64,000 bases of DNA from NCBI GenBank assembly GCA_002709405.1, contig PAQV01000031.1:1-64000 (forward strand), written 5' to 3'. The notes beneath the pieces were generated by a model. It made no database searches, was not told the origin of the DNA, and saw only the letters and a program-made list of their open reading frames with translations. Of the stretch, positions 13,997-22,410 are shown in pieces. Source of the stretch: Paracoccaceae bacterium (lineage in GTDB: Bacteria; Pseudomonadota; Alphaproteobacteria; Rhodobacterales; Rhodobacteraceae). The position numbers and the translations under genes were made by a program. Numbering within the stretch: position 1 is the first letter of the stretch; every line of letters starts with the position of its first letter.

Positions 13997-16900
13997 ATGA
14001 CCAGCACGCGGATCGCCGGCAAGGGCCGGTTTATCGACACCAGCCACACGGTGCCCTTCACCTTCGACGGCAAGCGGATGACCGGACACCCCGGCGACAC
14101 GCTGGCCTCGGCGCTGCTGGCCTCGGGCCAGCTGGTGATGGGCCGGTCGTTCAAGTACCACCGTGCCCGCGGCCCGGTGGCCTGCGGCCCCGAGGAACCC
14201 AACGCCCTGGTGGGCCTGGGCGAGGGCGCCCGGTTCGAGCCCAACCAGAGGGCCACCACGACCGCGCTCTTCAACGGGCTGGTCGCCCAGTCGCAGAACC
14301 GCTGGCCGTCGCTCGATTTCGACATCGGGGCGATCAATGCCAAGCTGTCGCGCTTTCTGCCGGCCGGGTTCTACTACAAGACGTTCATGTACCCGCGCGA
14401 GTTCTGGAAGGACATCTACGAACCCTTCATCCGCCGCGCCGCCGGCCTGGGCAAGGCTCCGACCGAGCCCGATCCCGACACCTATGAACACGTCCACCTG
14501 CACACCGACATCGTCATTGCGGGCGGGGGCGTGGCCGGGCTGCAGGCCGCTCTGACGGCCGCCTCGGGCGGGGCCAAGGTCCTGCTGGTCGAGCAATCGG
14601 CCCAATGGGGCGGGCGTGCTTTGACCGACGGGGGGGACATCGACGGCAGCCCTGCCGCGACCTGGGCGGCCGACACCGTGGCCGCCCTGGAGGCAATGGA
14701 AAACGTCACGATGCGGCTTAATTGCATGGTCTCGGGCGTCTACGATCACGGCTACGCGCTGGCCTATGAACGCCTGCGCGACGACACGCCGGATCTGCCC
14801 GGACCGCGCCACCGCCTGTGGCGCATCCGGGCGGGCCGGATCATCGCGGCCACCGGGGCCATCGAACGCCCGCTGTCCTTTGCGGGCAACGATCTGCCGG
14901 GGGTCATGCTGGCCTCGGCGGTGCGCGATTACCTGGAGCTCTACGGCGTGGCCGTGGGCAAGAAGGTTGTCGTGGTCACCAACAACGATGATGCCTACCG
15001 CACGGCGATTGCGCTGAAAGAGGCCGGTGTCGAGGTGCCGATGATCGTCGACGCGCGCCCCCTGGGCGGCGGTCCGCTGGCCGCCCGGGCCGAGGCCCTG
15101 GGCATCCCGGTCGAAAAGGGCCGGGCGATCGCCACGGTCAAGGGCTCGGGCGAGGTGCAGAAGGTCATGATCTGCGCCCAGGACGGCGGCGGCGGGGCCT
15201 ATGAAAAAGAGGTGTCCTGCGACGCAGTGGCCATGTCGGGCGGCTGGTCTCCGGTCGTGCATCTGTGGTCCCATTGCGGGGGCAAGCTGACCTGGGACGT
15301 CGAAAACGTCATGTTCCGGCCCGATGCCAAACGGCCGCCCACGGGGGCCGATGGCGAAGGCTATGTGCTGGCCGCCGGTGCCGCCAATGGCGAGCTGCTG
15401 CTGAGCGACGTGCTGGGCGACGGCCATGATGCCGGGCGCAACGCCGCCCGTGACATCGGCAAAGCCGCCAAGACCCGCCGCCGCCCGGTGGCCGAGGCCG
15501 AACGGCACGCGCCGATCCAGCCCGTCTGGATGATGCCCGCGAAGGCCGGCCACGACCTGCGGGCCAAGGCCTGGCTGGATTACCAGAACGACGTCAAGGT
15601 CTCGGACGTGGCCCTGGCCGCGCAGGAAGGCTACCAAAGCGTCGAGCATACCAAGCGCTACACCACGCTGGGCATGGCCACGGACCAGGGTAAGCTGAGC
15701 AATATCAACGGCCTGGCTGTTCTTTCCGATGCGCTGGGTCAAGAGATCCCGGCCACCGGCACCACCACCTTCCGGCCGCCCTACACGCCCATCTCGATGG
15801 GGGTGATCGGCGGGGTCGCCCGCGGCTCGGTGTTTCAGCCGGTCCGCCGCTCGCCCATGCATGACTGGCATGACAGCCACGGCGCCGATTGGGAGCCGGT
15901 CGGCCAGTGGCGCCGGCCCTATGCCTATCCCAAGGACGGCGAAACCGTGCACGACGCGGTGATGCGCGAGGTGACGAACGTGCGCAAGGGCGTCGGCATG
16001 CTCGATGCCTCGACCCTGGGCAAGATCCTGGTCAAGGGGCCGGACGCGGGCAAGTTCCTCGACATGATGTACACCAACATGATGTCGACCCTGAAACCGG
16101 GCCGCTGCCGCTATGGGCTGATGTGTTCGGAAAACGGTTTCCTGATGGATGACGGGGTGGTCGCGCGCATCGACGAGGACACCTGGCTGTGCCACACCAC
16201 CACCGGCGGGGCGGACCATATCCACGCCCACATGGAGGAATGGCTGCAGACCGAATGGTGGGACTGGAAGGTCTGGACGGCCAACCTGACCGAGCAATAT
16301 GCCCAGATCGCCGTGGTCGGGCCCCGGGCCCGCAACGTGCTGGAATCGCTCGGCGGCGACATCGCCCTGAACCCCGAGGCGTTGCCCTTCATGGCCTGGA
16401 CCGAGGGCCAGCTGGCCGGCATCGACGTGCGCATCTTCCGGATCTCGTTCTCGGGCGAGGTCAGCTTTGAAATCGCGGTCAAGGCCGGGCATGGGCAGGC
16501 CCTGTGGGACAAGATCGCCGAGGCCGGGGCCGCCTACGGGATCCAGCCCTACGGGACCGAGGCCCTGCACATCCTGCGGGCCGAGAAGGGCTATATCATG
16601 ATCGGGGACGAAACCGACGGCACGGTCATCCCGCAGGATCTTGGGCTCAACTGGGCGATCTCGAAGAAGAAAGAGGACTTCATCGGCAAGCGCGCCCAGG
16701 AACGGACCCACATGACCGATCCCGAGCGCTGGAAGCTGGTGGGGCTGCTGTCCTATGACGACGCGGTCCTGCCCGACGGGGCCTACGCGGTGGTCGAGGG
16801 CAAGAACGCCAATGGCCAGCGCAATGTCGAGGGGCGGGTGACCTCGTCCTATTACTCGCCGACGCTGGGCCGGGGCATTGCCATGGGGCTGGTGCTGCAT

Positions 16901-17017
16901 GGGCCCGACCGCATGGGAGAGGTCCTGACCTTCCCCGGCACCGATGGCACATCCTACCGGGCGCAGATCGTCGACCCGGTGTTCTACGACAAGGACGGAG
17001 GCAAGCTTCATGGCTGA
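13997..17017 (+). CDS. soxA: sarcosine oxidase, alpha subunit
   Basis: This is the large subunit (1006 residues) that binds NAD and tetrahydrofolate. An N-terminal ferredoxin-like fold is present (about residues 15-100, SFKYHRARGPVACGPEEPNALV in parts) without the cysteines needed for an iron-sulfur cluster, as is normal here. A dinucleotide-binding turn GGGVAGLQAAL lies at about 176-186, followed by a pyridine nucleotide-disulphide oxidoreductase-like region to about 480. The C-terminal half (from about 610) is an aminomethyltransferase (GcvT-like) domain with RRPYAYPKDGE, DASTLGKILVKGPDA and a final GRGIAMGLVLHGPD segment. It receives the one-carbon unit and makes 5,10-methylene-THF. Its last 8 bases overlap soxG. 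Confidence 0.96.
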   Translation: MTSTRIAGKGRFIDTSHTVPFTFDGKRMTGHPGDTLASALLASGQLVMGRSFKYHRARGPVACGPEEPNALVGLGEGARFEPNQRATTTALFNGLVAQSQNRWPSLDFDIGAINAKLSRFLPAGFYYKTFMYPREFWKDIYEPFIRRAAGLGKAPTEPDPDTYEHVHLHTDIVIAGGGVAGLQAALTAASGGAKVLLVEQSAQWGGRALTDGGDIDGSPAATWAADTVAALEAMENVTMRLNCMVSGVYDHGYALAYERLRDDTPDLPGPRHRLWRIRAGRIIAATGAIERPLSFAGNDLPGVMLASAVRDYLELYGVAVGKKVVVVTNNDDAYRTAIALKEAGVEVPMIVDARPLGGGPLAARAEALGIPVEKGRAIATVKGSGEVQKVMICAQDGGGGAYEKEVSCDAVAMSGGWSPVVHLWSHCGGKLTWDVENVMFRPDAKRPPTGADGEGYVLAAGAANGELLLSDVLGDGHDAGRNAARDIGKAAKTRRRPVAEAERHAPIQPVWMMPAKAGHDLRAKAWLDYQNDVKVSDVALAAQEGYQSVEHTKRYTTLGMATDQGKLSNINGLAVLSDALGQEIPATGTTTFRPPYTPISMGVIGGVARGSVFQPVRRSPMHDWHDSHGADWEPVGQWRRPYAYPKDGETVHDAVMREVTNVRKGVGMLDASTLGKILVKGPDAGKFLDMMYTNMMSTLKPGRCRYGLMCSENGFLMDDGVVARIDEDTWLCHTTTGGADHIHAHMEEWLQTEWWDWKVWTANLTEQYAQIAVVGPRARNVLESLGGDIALNPEALPFMAWTEGQLAGIDVRIFRISFSGEVSFEIAVKAGHGQALWDKIAEAGAAYGIQPYGTEALHILRAEKGYIMIGDETDGTVIPQDLGLNWAISKKKEDFIGKRAQERTHMTDPERWKLVGLLSYDDAVLPDGAYAVVEGKNANGQRNVEGRVTSSYYSPTLGRGIAMGLVLHGPDRMGEVLTFPGTDGTSYRAQIVDPVFYDKDGGKLHG

Positions 17018-17573
17018 CGCGCCCGATTTCCAGGGCATCGCCCGGATCCGTACCGAAGACAGCTGCGGCATGATCGCCCTGCGCGCAGACCCCGAAGCGG
17101 CCGGAGCACTGGCCGTGATCGGGTCTCGGCTGGGGCTGGACATGCCCGGGCCGCTGGCCGCCCAGGTGTCAGGTGACACTGCCATCCTGTGGATGTCGCC
17201 CGACGAGATGCTGGTGATCTGCCCGGCCGCCGATGTGCCGGGCCACCTGGACGCCCTGCATAAGGCGATGGCTGGTCACCATGCCATGGCGCTGGATGTC
17301 TCGGACATGCGGATGCGCTTCACCGTGGCGGGGGTCCATGCCCGCGAGGTGCTGGCCAAGCTCTGCCCGCTGGACATGTCGCCCGAAGGCTTCACGCCCG
17401 GAACCATGCGCCGCACCCACCTGGGCCAGGTTGCGGCCGGCATCTGGATCGGGGCGGACGGAGCCTTCAACATCGTCTGCTTCCGGTCGGTTGGGGCCTA
17501 TGTCTTCGACCTGCTGAAAGTGGCCGCCCAGCCGGGGTCCGAGGTGCACCTGTTCACCCATCCCGCCGCCTGA
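17010..17573 (+). CDS. soxG: sarcosine oxidase, gamma subunit
   Basis: The fourth subunit of sarcosine oxidase (187 residues) has a fold related to the GcvT C-terminal half. Recognisable segments are SCGMIALRADPEAAGAL near residue 16, the ILWMSPDEMLVI strand near 56, the DVSDMRMRFTVAG region near 90, and C-terminal FNIVCFRSVGAYVFDLL. ATG 17010 lies inside the end of soxA with an 8-base overlap and a GGAGG site just upstream. It completes the soxBDAG operon; paired hairpins follow and separate it from the convergent FkbM gene. Confidence 0.93.
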   Translation: MADAPDFQGIARIRTEDSCGMIALRADPEAAGALAVIGSRLGLDMPGPLAAQVSGDTAILWMSPDEMLVICPAADVPGHLDALHKAMAGHHAMALDVSDMRMRFTVAGVHAREVLAKLCPLDMSPEGFTPGTMRRTHLGQVAAGIWIGADGAFNIVCFRSVGAYVFDLLKVAAQPGSEVHLFTHPAA

Positions 17574-17595
17574 ATAGGGCGCGCTGGTTTGGGCG

Positions 17596-17640
17596 CGAAA
17601 ATTTTGAAAATTTTCGGGGCGGATTTTTCAAAAAATCCGC
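17596..17640. repeat. paired A/T-arm hairpins between convergent soxG and FkbM gene
   Basis: CGAAAATTTT (17596-17605) and its complement (17607-17616) flank a single G. GCGGATTTTT (17619-17628) and its complement (17631-17640) flank CA. The pair fills the gap between two converging genes, so here it probably serves as a two-way terminator: each second arm reads as a T-run on one strand. It belongs to the same family as the pairs at 2072, 12871 and 48830. Confidence 0.75.
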
Positions 17641-17654
17641 TTCCCCCCCGGCCG

Positions 17655-18419
17655 TCAGGCTGTCAGCAGGATCGTGTCGAACCGTTCCAACGCCGCGTCC
17701 GTGCAGATGTCCGCCGGGTCGATCCTTTGGCCTGTAGGGTGTTGCCAGGTCGTGTAGCCTGACAGGGCCTCTCGCAGACCCGCCATCCGGTCCGCCCGCT
17801 GGGACTGCGGCAGATAGGGCGCATGGGTCGACAGCAGCAGCGGCGGGCGGGCCAAAGCCAGCCAGGGCGCCATCCGGGGCAACAGGTCGAATTCGGCGCC
17901 TTCCACGTCGATCTTGACCAGGCCGATGGCCGACAGGTCGACCGATGCGGAAAAGGTCTCCCAGTCCAGCGTCACCACCTCGGACCCGGCTTCTCCCGTC
18001 GGGTTGAGCAGGCTCGTCGTGCTGTCGCCCCGTTCGCCCCGCATGCCCGCCATGCGCGTCACGCCGACCCGCTCGGCCAGGGCCACCGGCAGGGCCGAGA
18101 CATTGTCCAGGCCGTTCAGCTCGATGTTCCACGACAACGCCCGGAAGGCCACCGGATCAGGCTCCAGCGCCACCACGCGCCGGGCCTTTCGCGCGCCGTA
18201 TAGCACCGTCGGTCCGATCCAGGCCCCGATATCCAGGTAATCGCGATCCGGCCCCAGGTGAGCGTTCAGCACGGCAAAGGTTTCCGGTTCCCATTTGCCC
18301 GCCGCGGCCTTGCGCCAAAATGTCGAATGATAGGGATCCAGGCGGAACCTCTCGCCCGCCAGATCCGTTTCCATGAAGCCACGCGCCCGGTAAAGGGTTT
18401 TTCGCAAAGTTGTCCACAT
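17655..18419 (-). CDS. FkbM family SAM-dependent methyltransferase
   Basis: The 254-residue protein has a class I methyltransferase fold. The SAM-binding turn appears as YLDIGAWIGPTVLYG (about residues 60-74), followed by RVVALEPDPVAFRAL with the acidic ribose-binding residue. GLVKIDVEGAEFDLLPRM near residue 165 is the hallmark of the FkbM family (KIDVEG-E). FkbM-type enzymes methylate hydroxyls of sugars or other small molecules; the substrate here is unknown. It lies alone, converging with the sox operon and diverging from sodB across 128 bases. The N-terminus could start some codons later, since no strong ribosome site is obvious. Confidence 0.88.
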   Translation of the reverse strand: MWTTLRKTLYRARGFMETDLAGERFRLDPYHSTFWRKAAAGKWEPETFAVLNAHLGPDRDYLDIGAWIGPTVLYGARKARRVVALEPDPVAFRALSWNIELNGLDNVSALPVALAERVGVTRMAGMRGERGDSTTSLLNPTGEAGSEVVTLDWETFSASVDLSAIGLVKIDVEGAEFDLLPRMAPWLALARPPLLLSTHAPYLPQSQRADRMAGLREALSGYTTWQHPTGQRIDPADICTDAALERFDTILLTA

Positions 18420-18547
18420 GCCTGAGATGCCACCGATCGTTTGTCGCCGGACATGTCACCCGGACCAATTCTGCGCGCAAGCCTTGACCTGCCGCGGCCA
18501 TGGCCGCATGTACCTGACAGCCAATTCATTAACTGGGGAGGCCCAAA

Positions 18548-19147
18548 ATGGCTTTCGAACTTCCTGATCTTCCTTATGCCCACGACGCTCTGGCCGACAA
18601 GGGCATGTCCAAGGAAACGCTGGAGTTTCACCACGACATCCACCACAAGGCCTATGTCGACAACGGCAACAAGGCGATTGCCGGCACCGAATGGGAAGGT
18701 AAATCCGTCGAAGAGATCATCGTCGGCACCTATGACAAGACCGCCGTCGCCCAGAACGGCATCTTCAACAACGCCTCGCAGTTCTGGAACCACAACCAGT
18801 TCTGGGAAATGATGGGCCCGGGCGCCTCGGCCATGCCGGGCGAGCTGGAAAAGGCCCTGGTCGAAAGCTTCGGCTCGGTCGACAAGTTCAAGGAAGATTT
18901 CTCGGCCGCGGGCGCGGGTCAGTTCGGCTCGGGCTGGTGCTGGCTGGTCAAGGACACCGACGGCGGCCTGAAGGTCACCAAGACAGAAAACGGCGTGAAC
19001 CCGCTGTGCTTCGGCCAGACCGCCCTGCTGGGCTGCGACGTGTGGGAGCATTCCTACTACATCGACTTCCGCAACAAGCGCCCGGCCTACCTGACCAACT
19101 TCCTGGACAACCTGGTGAACTGGGAAAACGTCGCCAGCCGGATGTAA
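18548..19147 (+). CDS. sodB: superoxide dismutase (Fe type)
   Basis: This enzyme converts superoxide to oxygen and hydrogen peroxide in the cytosol. The 199-residue length fits. Metal ligands are His27 (in LEFHHDIHHKAYVD), His79 (FWNHNQFW), and Asp and His in CDVWEHSYYIDFRNKRPAYLTNF. The QFGSGWCWLV segment and the glutamine of the NNASQFWNHNQFW helix favour an iron enzyme, though metal choice cannot be fixed from sequence. A GGGGAGG site precedes the ATG. A strong intrinsic terminator lies 28 bases after the stop, inside the next gene's annotated 5' end. Confidence 0.95.
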   Translation: MAFELPDLPYAHDALADKGMSKETLEFHHDIHHKAYVDNGNKAIAGTEWEGKSVEEIIVGTYDKTAVAQNGIFNNASQFWNHNQFWEMMGPGASAMPGELEKALVESFGSVDKFKEDFSAAGAGQFGSGWCWLVKDTDGGLKVTKTENGVNPLCFGQTALLGCDVWEHSYYIDFRNKRPAYLTNFLDNLVNWENVASRM

Positions 19148-19153
19148 GGACCC

Positions 19154-20044
19154 GTGTCCTCGCATGAAACATCGAAAGGCCCGCCGGATGCTTCGGCGGG
19201 CCTTTTCTTCAGGCTCTGGCAGCGGTTCATCGCACCGCCCGCCGAGGTCATGGTCAAGCGCTACCGGATCCGGCCCAAGGGGTGGCCGACGCCACTGCGC
19301 ATTGCCATGGTCAGCGACCTGCACATGGGCGATCCCTACATGCCCCTGTCGCGCCTGGACGCCATTGTCGAGCAGACCCGCGCCCTGAAGCCCGACCTGG
19401 TGCTGCTGCCCGGAGACCTGGTCCCCGGACCCTCGATGGTGCGCACCCGTGAACCGCCCCTGGCCGAGATCGCCGCCCGCCTGGCCCGGCTGAAGGCGCC
19501 CCTGGGCACTTATGCAGTGCTGGGCAATCACGACTGGTGGTCCGACACCGCCGCCCAGGCGCGCAAGACCGGCCCTGTCGCGGCCGGACAGGCCCTGCAG
19601 GCGGCGGGTATCCCTGTGCTGTCGAACCGGGCGCTGGGGTTGAAGAACGGGGTGTGGCTGGCCGGGCTGGAAAGCCAAGAGGCCTTGAGGGGCAAGGGCA
19701 AGTGGGACATCACCGGGCTCGATGACCTCACGGCCACGTTGGCCCGTGTGCCGCCCGGCGCACCGACCCTGCTGCTGGCCCACGAACCCTATATCTTCGC
19801 CGATCTGCCCGACAACGTGGCCGTCACCCTGTCCGGCCACACCCACGGCGGCCAGATCCGCATCCGGGGCTGGGCGCCCATCGTGCCGCGCACGATCAAC
19901 CGCAAATACCTGTACGGCCATATCACCGAAGGCGACCGCCACCTGGTGGTCTCTGCCGGGCTGGGCTATTCCAAGCTGCCCCTGCGCATCGGCACGCCGC
20001 CCGAAATCACCCTCGTCGACCTCGCCGCCGACACCGCGACCTGA
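19154..20044 (+). CDS. calcineurin-like metallophosphoesterase (YkuE type)
   Basis: This is a two-metal phosphoesterase of 296 residues if GTG 19154 is the start, or 264 if ATG 19250 is used. Metal-binding motifs are all present: SDLHMGD (D-x-H), PGDLV (GD), LGNHDWW (GNHD), HEPYIF, and SGHTHGGQ (GHTHGGQ). Together they place it with membrane-associated YkuE/YaeI-type phosphodiesterases. Residues 15-30 (AGLFFRLWQRFIAPP) could be a membrane anchor. The sodB terminator stem (19175-19205) lies inside the first 17 codons, so the gene may be read from a promoter beyond it, or the true start may be 19250. The substrate is unknown. Confidence 0.85.
   Translation: MSSHETSKGPPDASAGLFFRLWQRFIAPPAEVMVKRYRIRPKGWPTPLRIAMVSDLHMGDPYMPLSRLDAIVEQTRALKPDLVLLPGDLVPGPSMVRTREPPLAEIAARLARLKAPLGTYAVLGNHDWWSDTAAQARKTGPVAAGQALQAAGIPVLSNRALGLKNGVWLAGLESQEALRGKGKWDITGLDDLTATLARVPPGAPTLLLAHEPYIFADLPDNVAVTLSGHTHGGQIRIRGWAPIVPRTINRKYLYGHITEGDRHLVVSAGLGYSKLPLRIGTPPEITLVDLAADTAT
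19175..19205 (+). terminator. intrinsic terminator of sodB
   Basis: A 12-bp stem, AAAGGCCCGCCG (19175-19186) and its exact complement (19194-19205), encloses a 7-base loop and runs into TTTT. It is the strongest classical terminator on the plus strand in this window. It sits within the 5' part of the metallophosphoesterase frame. Confidence 0.85.
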
Positions 20045-20054
20045 CCTCGTAAAT

Positions 20055-20077
20055 GGGGGGCGGACGGGCCGCCCCCC
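20055..20077. terminator. GC-rich hairpin between convergent genes
   Basis: GGGGGGCGG (20055-20063) and its complement (20069-20077) enclose ACGGG. The hairpin lies in the 49-bp gap between the converging metallophosphoesterase and PPC-module genes. There is no T-run, so it is termination-like only by position and stability. Confidence 0.5.
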
Positions 20078-20093
20078 GGCCTTCCGCGAGTGT

Positions 20094-21317
20094 TCACAGC
20101 AAAAAGTCGTCGGCCAGCGACAGCGCCCCGGTCAGATCGAAGGTGCGCAGCACGTAGTCGCCGACATCGTAGCCGTACAGATCGTTGGCCTCGATGTAGT
20201 AGGTCCCGGTCTCTGCCGCAGTAAAGATCAGCGCCGAATCCAGCGTGTTCGGGAAACGCTGATCGTCATTGTAGGCCACCACGTTCCCGTCATCGTCGTA
20301 AACCGTCAGGTCAGGGTCATAGAGCGAATAATAGCCGTTGTCCGGGATCAGATCGCGGCCCTTCAGAACGACACGCACGGTGTCTCCGGCCGTCATCTCG
20401 ATCGAATACACATCGCCGACGCCATAATCGTCGATCGTGCCGACAACAAAATCCGTCTTGCCGATTTCGCCTTCGTAGGTCGACGTGGTGCCATAGGTAT
20501 AAAGTTCGAATTCGCCGATCCCGCCCGAAACCGAGGCCACCTCGACGTAATATGTGCCGGCCGTGGTCGTCGAGAAATTCAGGTAGGACCCGTAGCCGTA
20601 GGGGTAGGAATCCTCGACCAGCAGGTTGCCACCGGAATCGTAGACCCGGAGGATCGGATCCACCAATGCGCCAAGTTGATCGTCCCAGTTGTAATCCCAG
20701 GCATAAAGATCGATATAGACTTGGGAAAAGCCGGCAAGCTCCATTTCATACCAATCGGTATCGCCAGCGGTTTCCAGCGCGCCGTTCAGGTAATCGTTTG
20801 TGGAAAGCGTCGCATCGGTGCTGATATCGCCCGCGACATAGTCCTCGGGCGGAGGGGGCGCCTCGTATTCTTCGACCGTCAGGCCGTAGTCGCCGTCATA
20901 AGAATCGGCCCAGGCCGCGACCTCGACGAAATAGGTTTCGGTTTCGTCGGCCGTGAACCAAAGAAAGGAATCGAGCGAATAGTAATCGTCGTTATACGCG
21001 ACGACATTGCCGTCGCTGTCGTAGATCGTCAGGTAGCTATCGCCAAGCGCGAAACAACCGTTGGTCGTGTCGTGGTCGATGCCGTACAGCGAAACGCTGA
21101 CGGTGTCTCCGGCGGTCAGGGCCAGTTGGAACCAGTCCCTGTCGCCCCAATAGTCCAGCGTATCATAGACGGTTTCGCCCACCGACACGGTGGCCGTGGT
21201 GCTGTCGTCGCCGGGGATCGTGTAGCTGGGCAGGGGGGTGGCAGGGGTCATCAGCGACCGGAAATCGGTGGCCTTTACCAGGTCTGTCAGGCTGGGGGCA
21301 GTGGTACGAGCAAACAT
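20094..21317 (-). CDS. protein of three PPC-like beta modules, probably secreted
   Basis: The gene encodes 407 residues from ATG 21317 (AAGGA site upstream); the frame extends further but lacks a better start. It contains three repeats of about 110 residues, each with GDxDWF/WY, AGDTVxVxLxG, DPxLxVYDxxGN, and GTYYVEVA-type strands. These are the features of bacterial pre-peptidase C-terminal (PPC) domains. YDSDGNVVAYNDD and YDDDGNVVAYNDD in modules 1 and 3 are near-identical, showing recent duplication or conversion. It is strongly acidic and tyrosine-rich, as expected for calcium-bound surface proteins. No peptidase domain and no classical signal peptide are seen. The C-terminus ends in SLADDFLL. 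Base composition is less GC-rich than its neighbours. Function unknown; type I secretion is a guess. Confidence 0.75.
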   Translation of the reverse strand: MFARTTAPSLTDLVKATDFRSLMTPATPLPSYTIPGDDSTTATVSVGETVYDTLDYWGDRDWFQLALTAGDTVSVSLYGIDHDTTNGCFALGDSYLTIYDSDGNVVAYNDDYYSLDSFLWFTADETETYFVEVAAWADSYDGDYGLTVEEYEAPPPPEDYVAGDISTDATLSTNDYLNGALETAGDTDWYEMELAGFSQVYIDLYAWDYNWDDQLGALVDPILRVYDSGGNLLVEDSYPYGYGSYLNFSTTTAGTYYVEVASVSGGIGEFELYTYGTTSTYEGEIGKTDFVVGTIDDYGVGDVYSIEMTAGDTVRVVLKGRDLIPDNGYYSLYDPDLTVYDDDGNVVAYNDDQRFPNTLDSALIFTAAETGTYYIEANDLYGYDVGDYVLRTFDLTGALSLADDFLL

Positions 21318-21709
21318 CCAGGAAATCCTTGGTGAATGAAGGAAATGTTCAGTATTGAATTGTTCGTCCGAGGGGCGTCCGCCCGGAATTCGCCCTTTTA
21401 GAAACAACGGGCGTATGGTTTTGAAAGGAATCCTTTGGTCGAAACATCCCTCGAAGCGATAATGCGTATTTGATGACAACTATTCAAGGTTGCGTGAGGG
21501 TATTTTTTGTCAATCTGGGGTGAATAGTCCATTTTCCCAATTATGGAAAATGATGGCAGGTCGCGCCGCAGAGGCCAATCTCTGGCTGCCACGGCAGACA
21601 TTGCGTGCAATTACCGAAGGAAACGCGGAAAACGGGCCAGCAGATAGGGCCGGGACTACGGGCTCCAAAAAACAGGCCCAAATTCTGGCCCCAATCCGCG
21701 CCAGGAAAT
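21318..21709. other. 392-bp intergenic region upstream of the PPC-module gene
   Basis: No gene is supported here. The region is clearly more A/T-rich than the surrounding sequence (for example 21410-21560). It contains an inverted repeat CATTTTCC (21530-21537) and GGAAAATG (21545-21552) around CAATTAT. It is probably the promoter region of the PPC-module gene on the minus strand. The LOG-family gene ends at 21710 on the same strand, so its transcript could read into this region. Confidence 0.5.
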
Positions 21710-22261
21710 TCAGGCGAGGCTGCTGCGCAAAAGGTCCATCGCCGCGTCCGGCGTGTCGGCGGATAGCAGGAACGTGCCCAGCGACGGATCGGCGAACCCC
21801 TTATCGATCACATGGGCCACCAGGTCCAGCAGCGGGGTCCAGAACCCGTCGGTGTTCAGAACCACGATGGGCTTGTCGTGCAGGCCCAGCTGGCGCCAGG
21901 TCAGCGCTTCGAAAAGCTCGTCCAGGGACCCCGCGCCCCCCGGCAACAGAACCACTGCGTCGGCATTCATCAGCATCACCTTCTTGCGCTCGTGCATGGT
22001 CTCGGTGATCACGAAGCGCGTCAGGTCGGTCTTGCCGACCTCCAGGTTCATCAGGTGGGTGGGGATCACGCCAAAGGTCTCGCCTCCGGCGCCTTGCGCC
22101 GCGCGGGCGACTTCTCCCATCAGGCCCACATCGCCGGCCCCGTAAACCAGCCGCCATTCGGCCCGGGCCAGGGCTGTGCCAAGGTCGCGCGCGGCCTGCG
22201 CATAGGCCGGGATTGATCCGGATCTGGATCCGCAATACACACAGACGGATTTGGCTGGCAT
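21710..22261 (-). CDS. LOG family protein (cytokinin riboside 5'-monophosphate phosphoribohydrolase type)
   Basis: The 183-residue protein has a Rossmann-like fold of the TIGR00730 family. Motifs are CVYCGSRSG at the start, VYGAGDVGLMGEVA, the MHERKKVML segment, and the catalytic PGGAGSLDELFEALTW (PGGxGTxxE). Plant and some bacterial homologues cleave ribose-phosphate from cytokinin nucleotides; many bacterial members act as AMP or nucleotide nucleosidases. Which substrate applies here cannot be told. The start was placed at ATG 22261, which removes 39 upstream in-frame codons that look non-coding and overlap the next promoter area. Confidence 0.88.
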   Translation of the reverse strand: MPAKSVCVYCGSRSGSIPAYAQAARDLGTALARAEWRLVYGAGDVGLMGEVARAAQGAGGETFGVIPTHLMNLEVGKTDLTRFVITETMHERKKVMLMNADAVVLLPGGAGSLDELFEALTWRQLGLHDKPIVVLNTDGFWTPLLDLVAHVIDKGFADPSLGTFLLSADTPDAAMDLLRSSLA

Positions 22262-22410
22262 GACCTGTCCTCTCTTGGGGAAACCGGGCGGGTTTGCCCC
22301 GGTTTTGACCGCAGATTGCCGCGTTGATAAACTAGCTGCAATCCGGGTCCGGGATGGACCGGACCACGCTTGCGACATACCCGGCCCACGCCGGAAGGGG
22401 AAGGACGGAC

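Noticed and set aside
13688-17185. A 1165-codon open frame opposite soxA
   Set aside because: It is an antisense shadow of soxD, soxA and soxG with the same composition artefact; the plus-strand genes are unmistakable.
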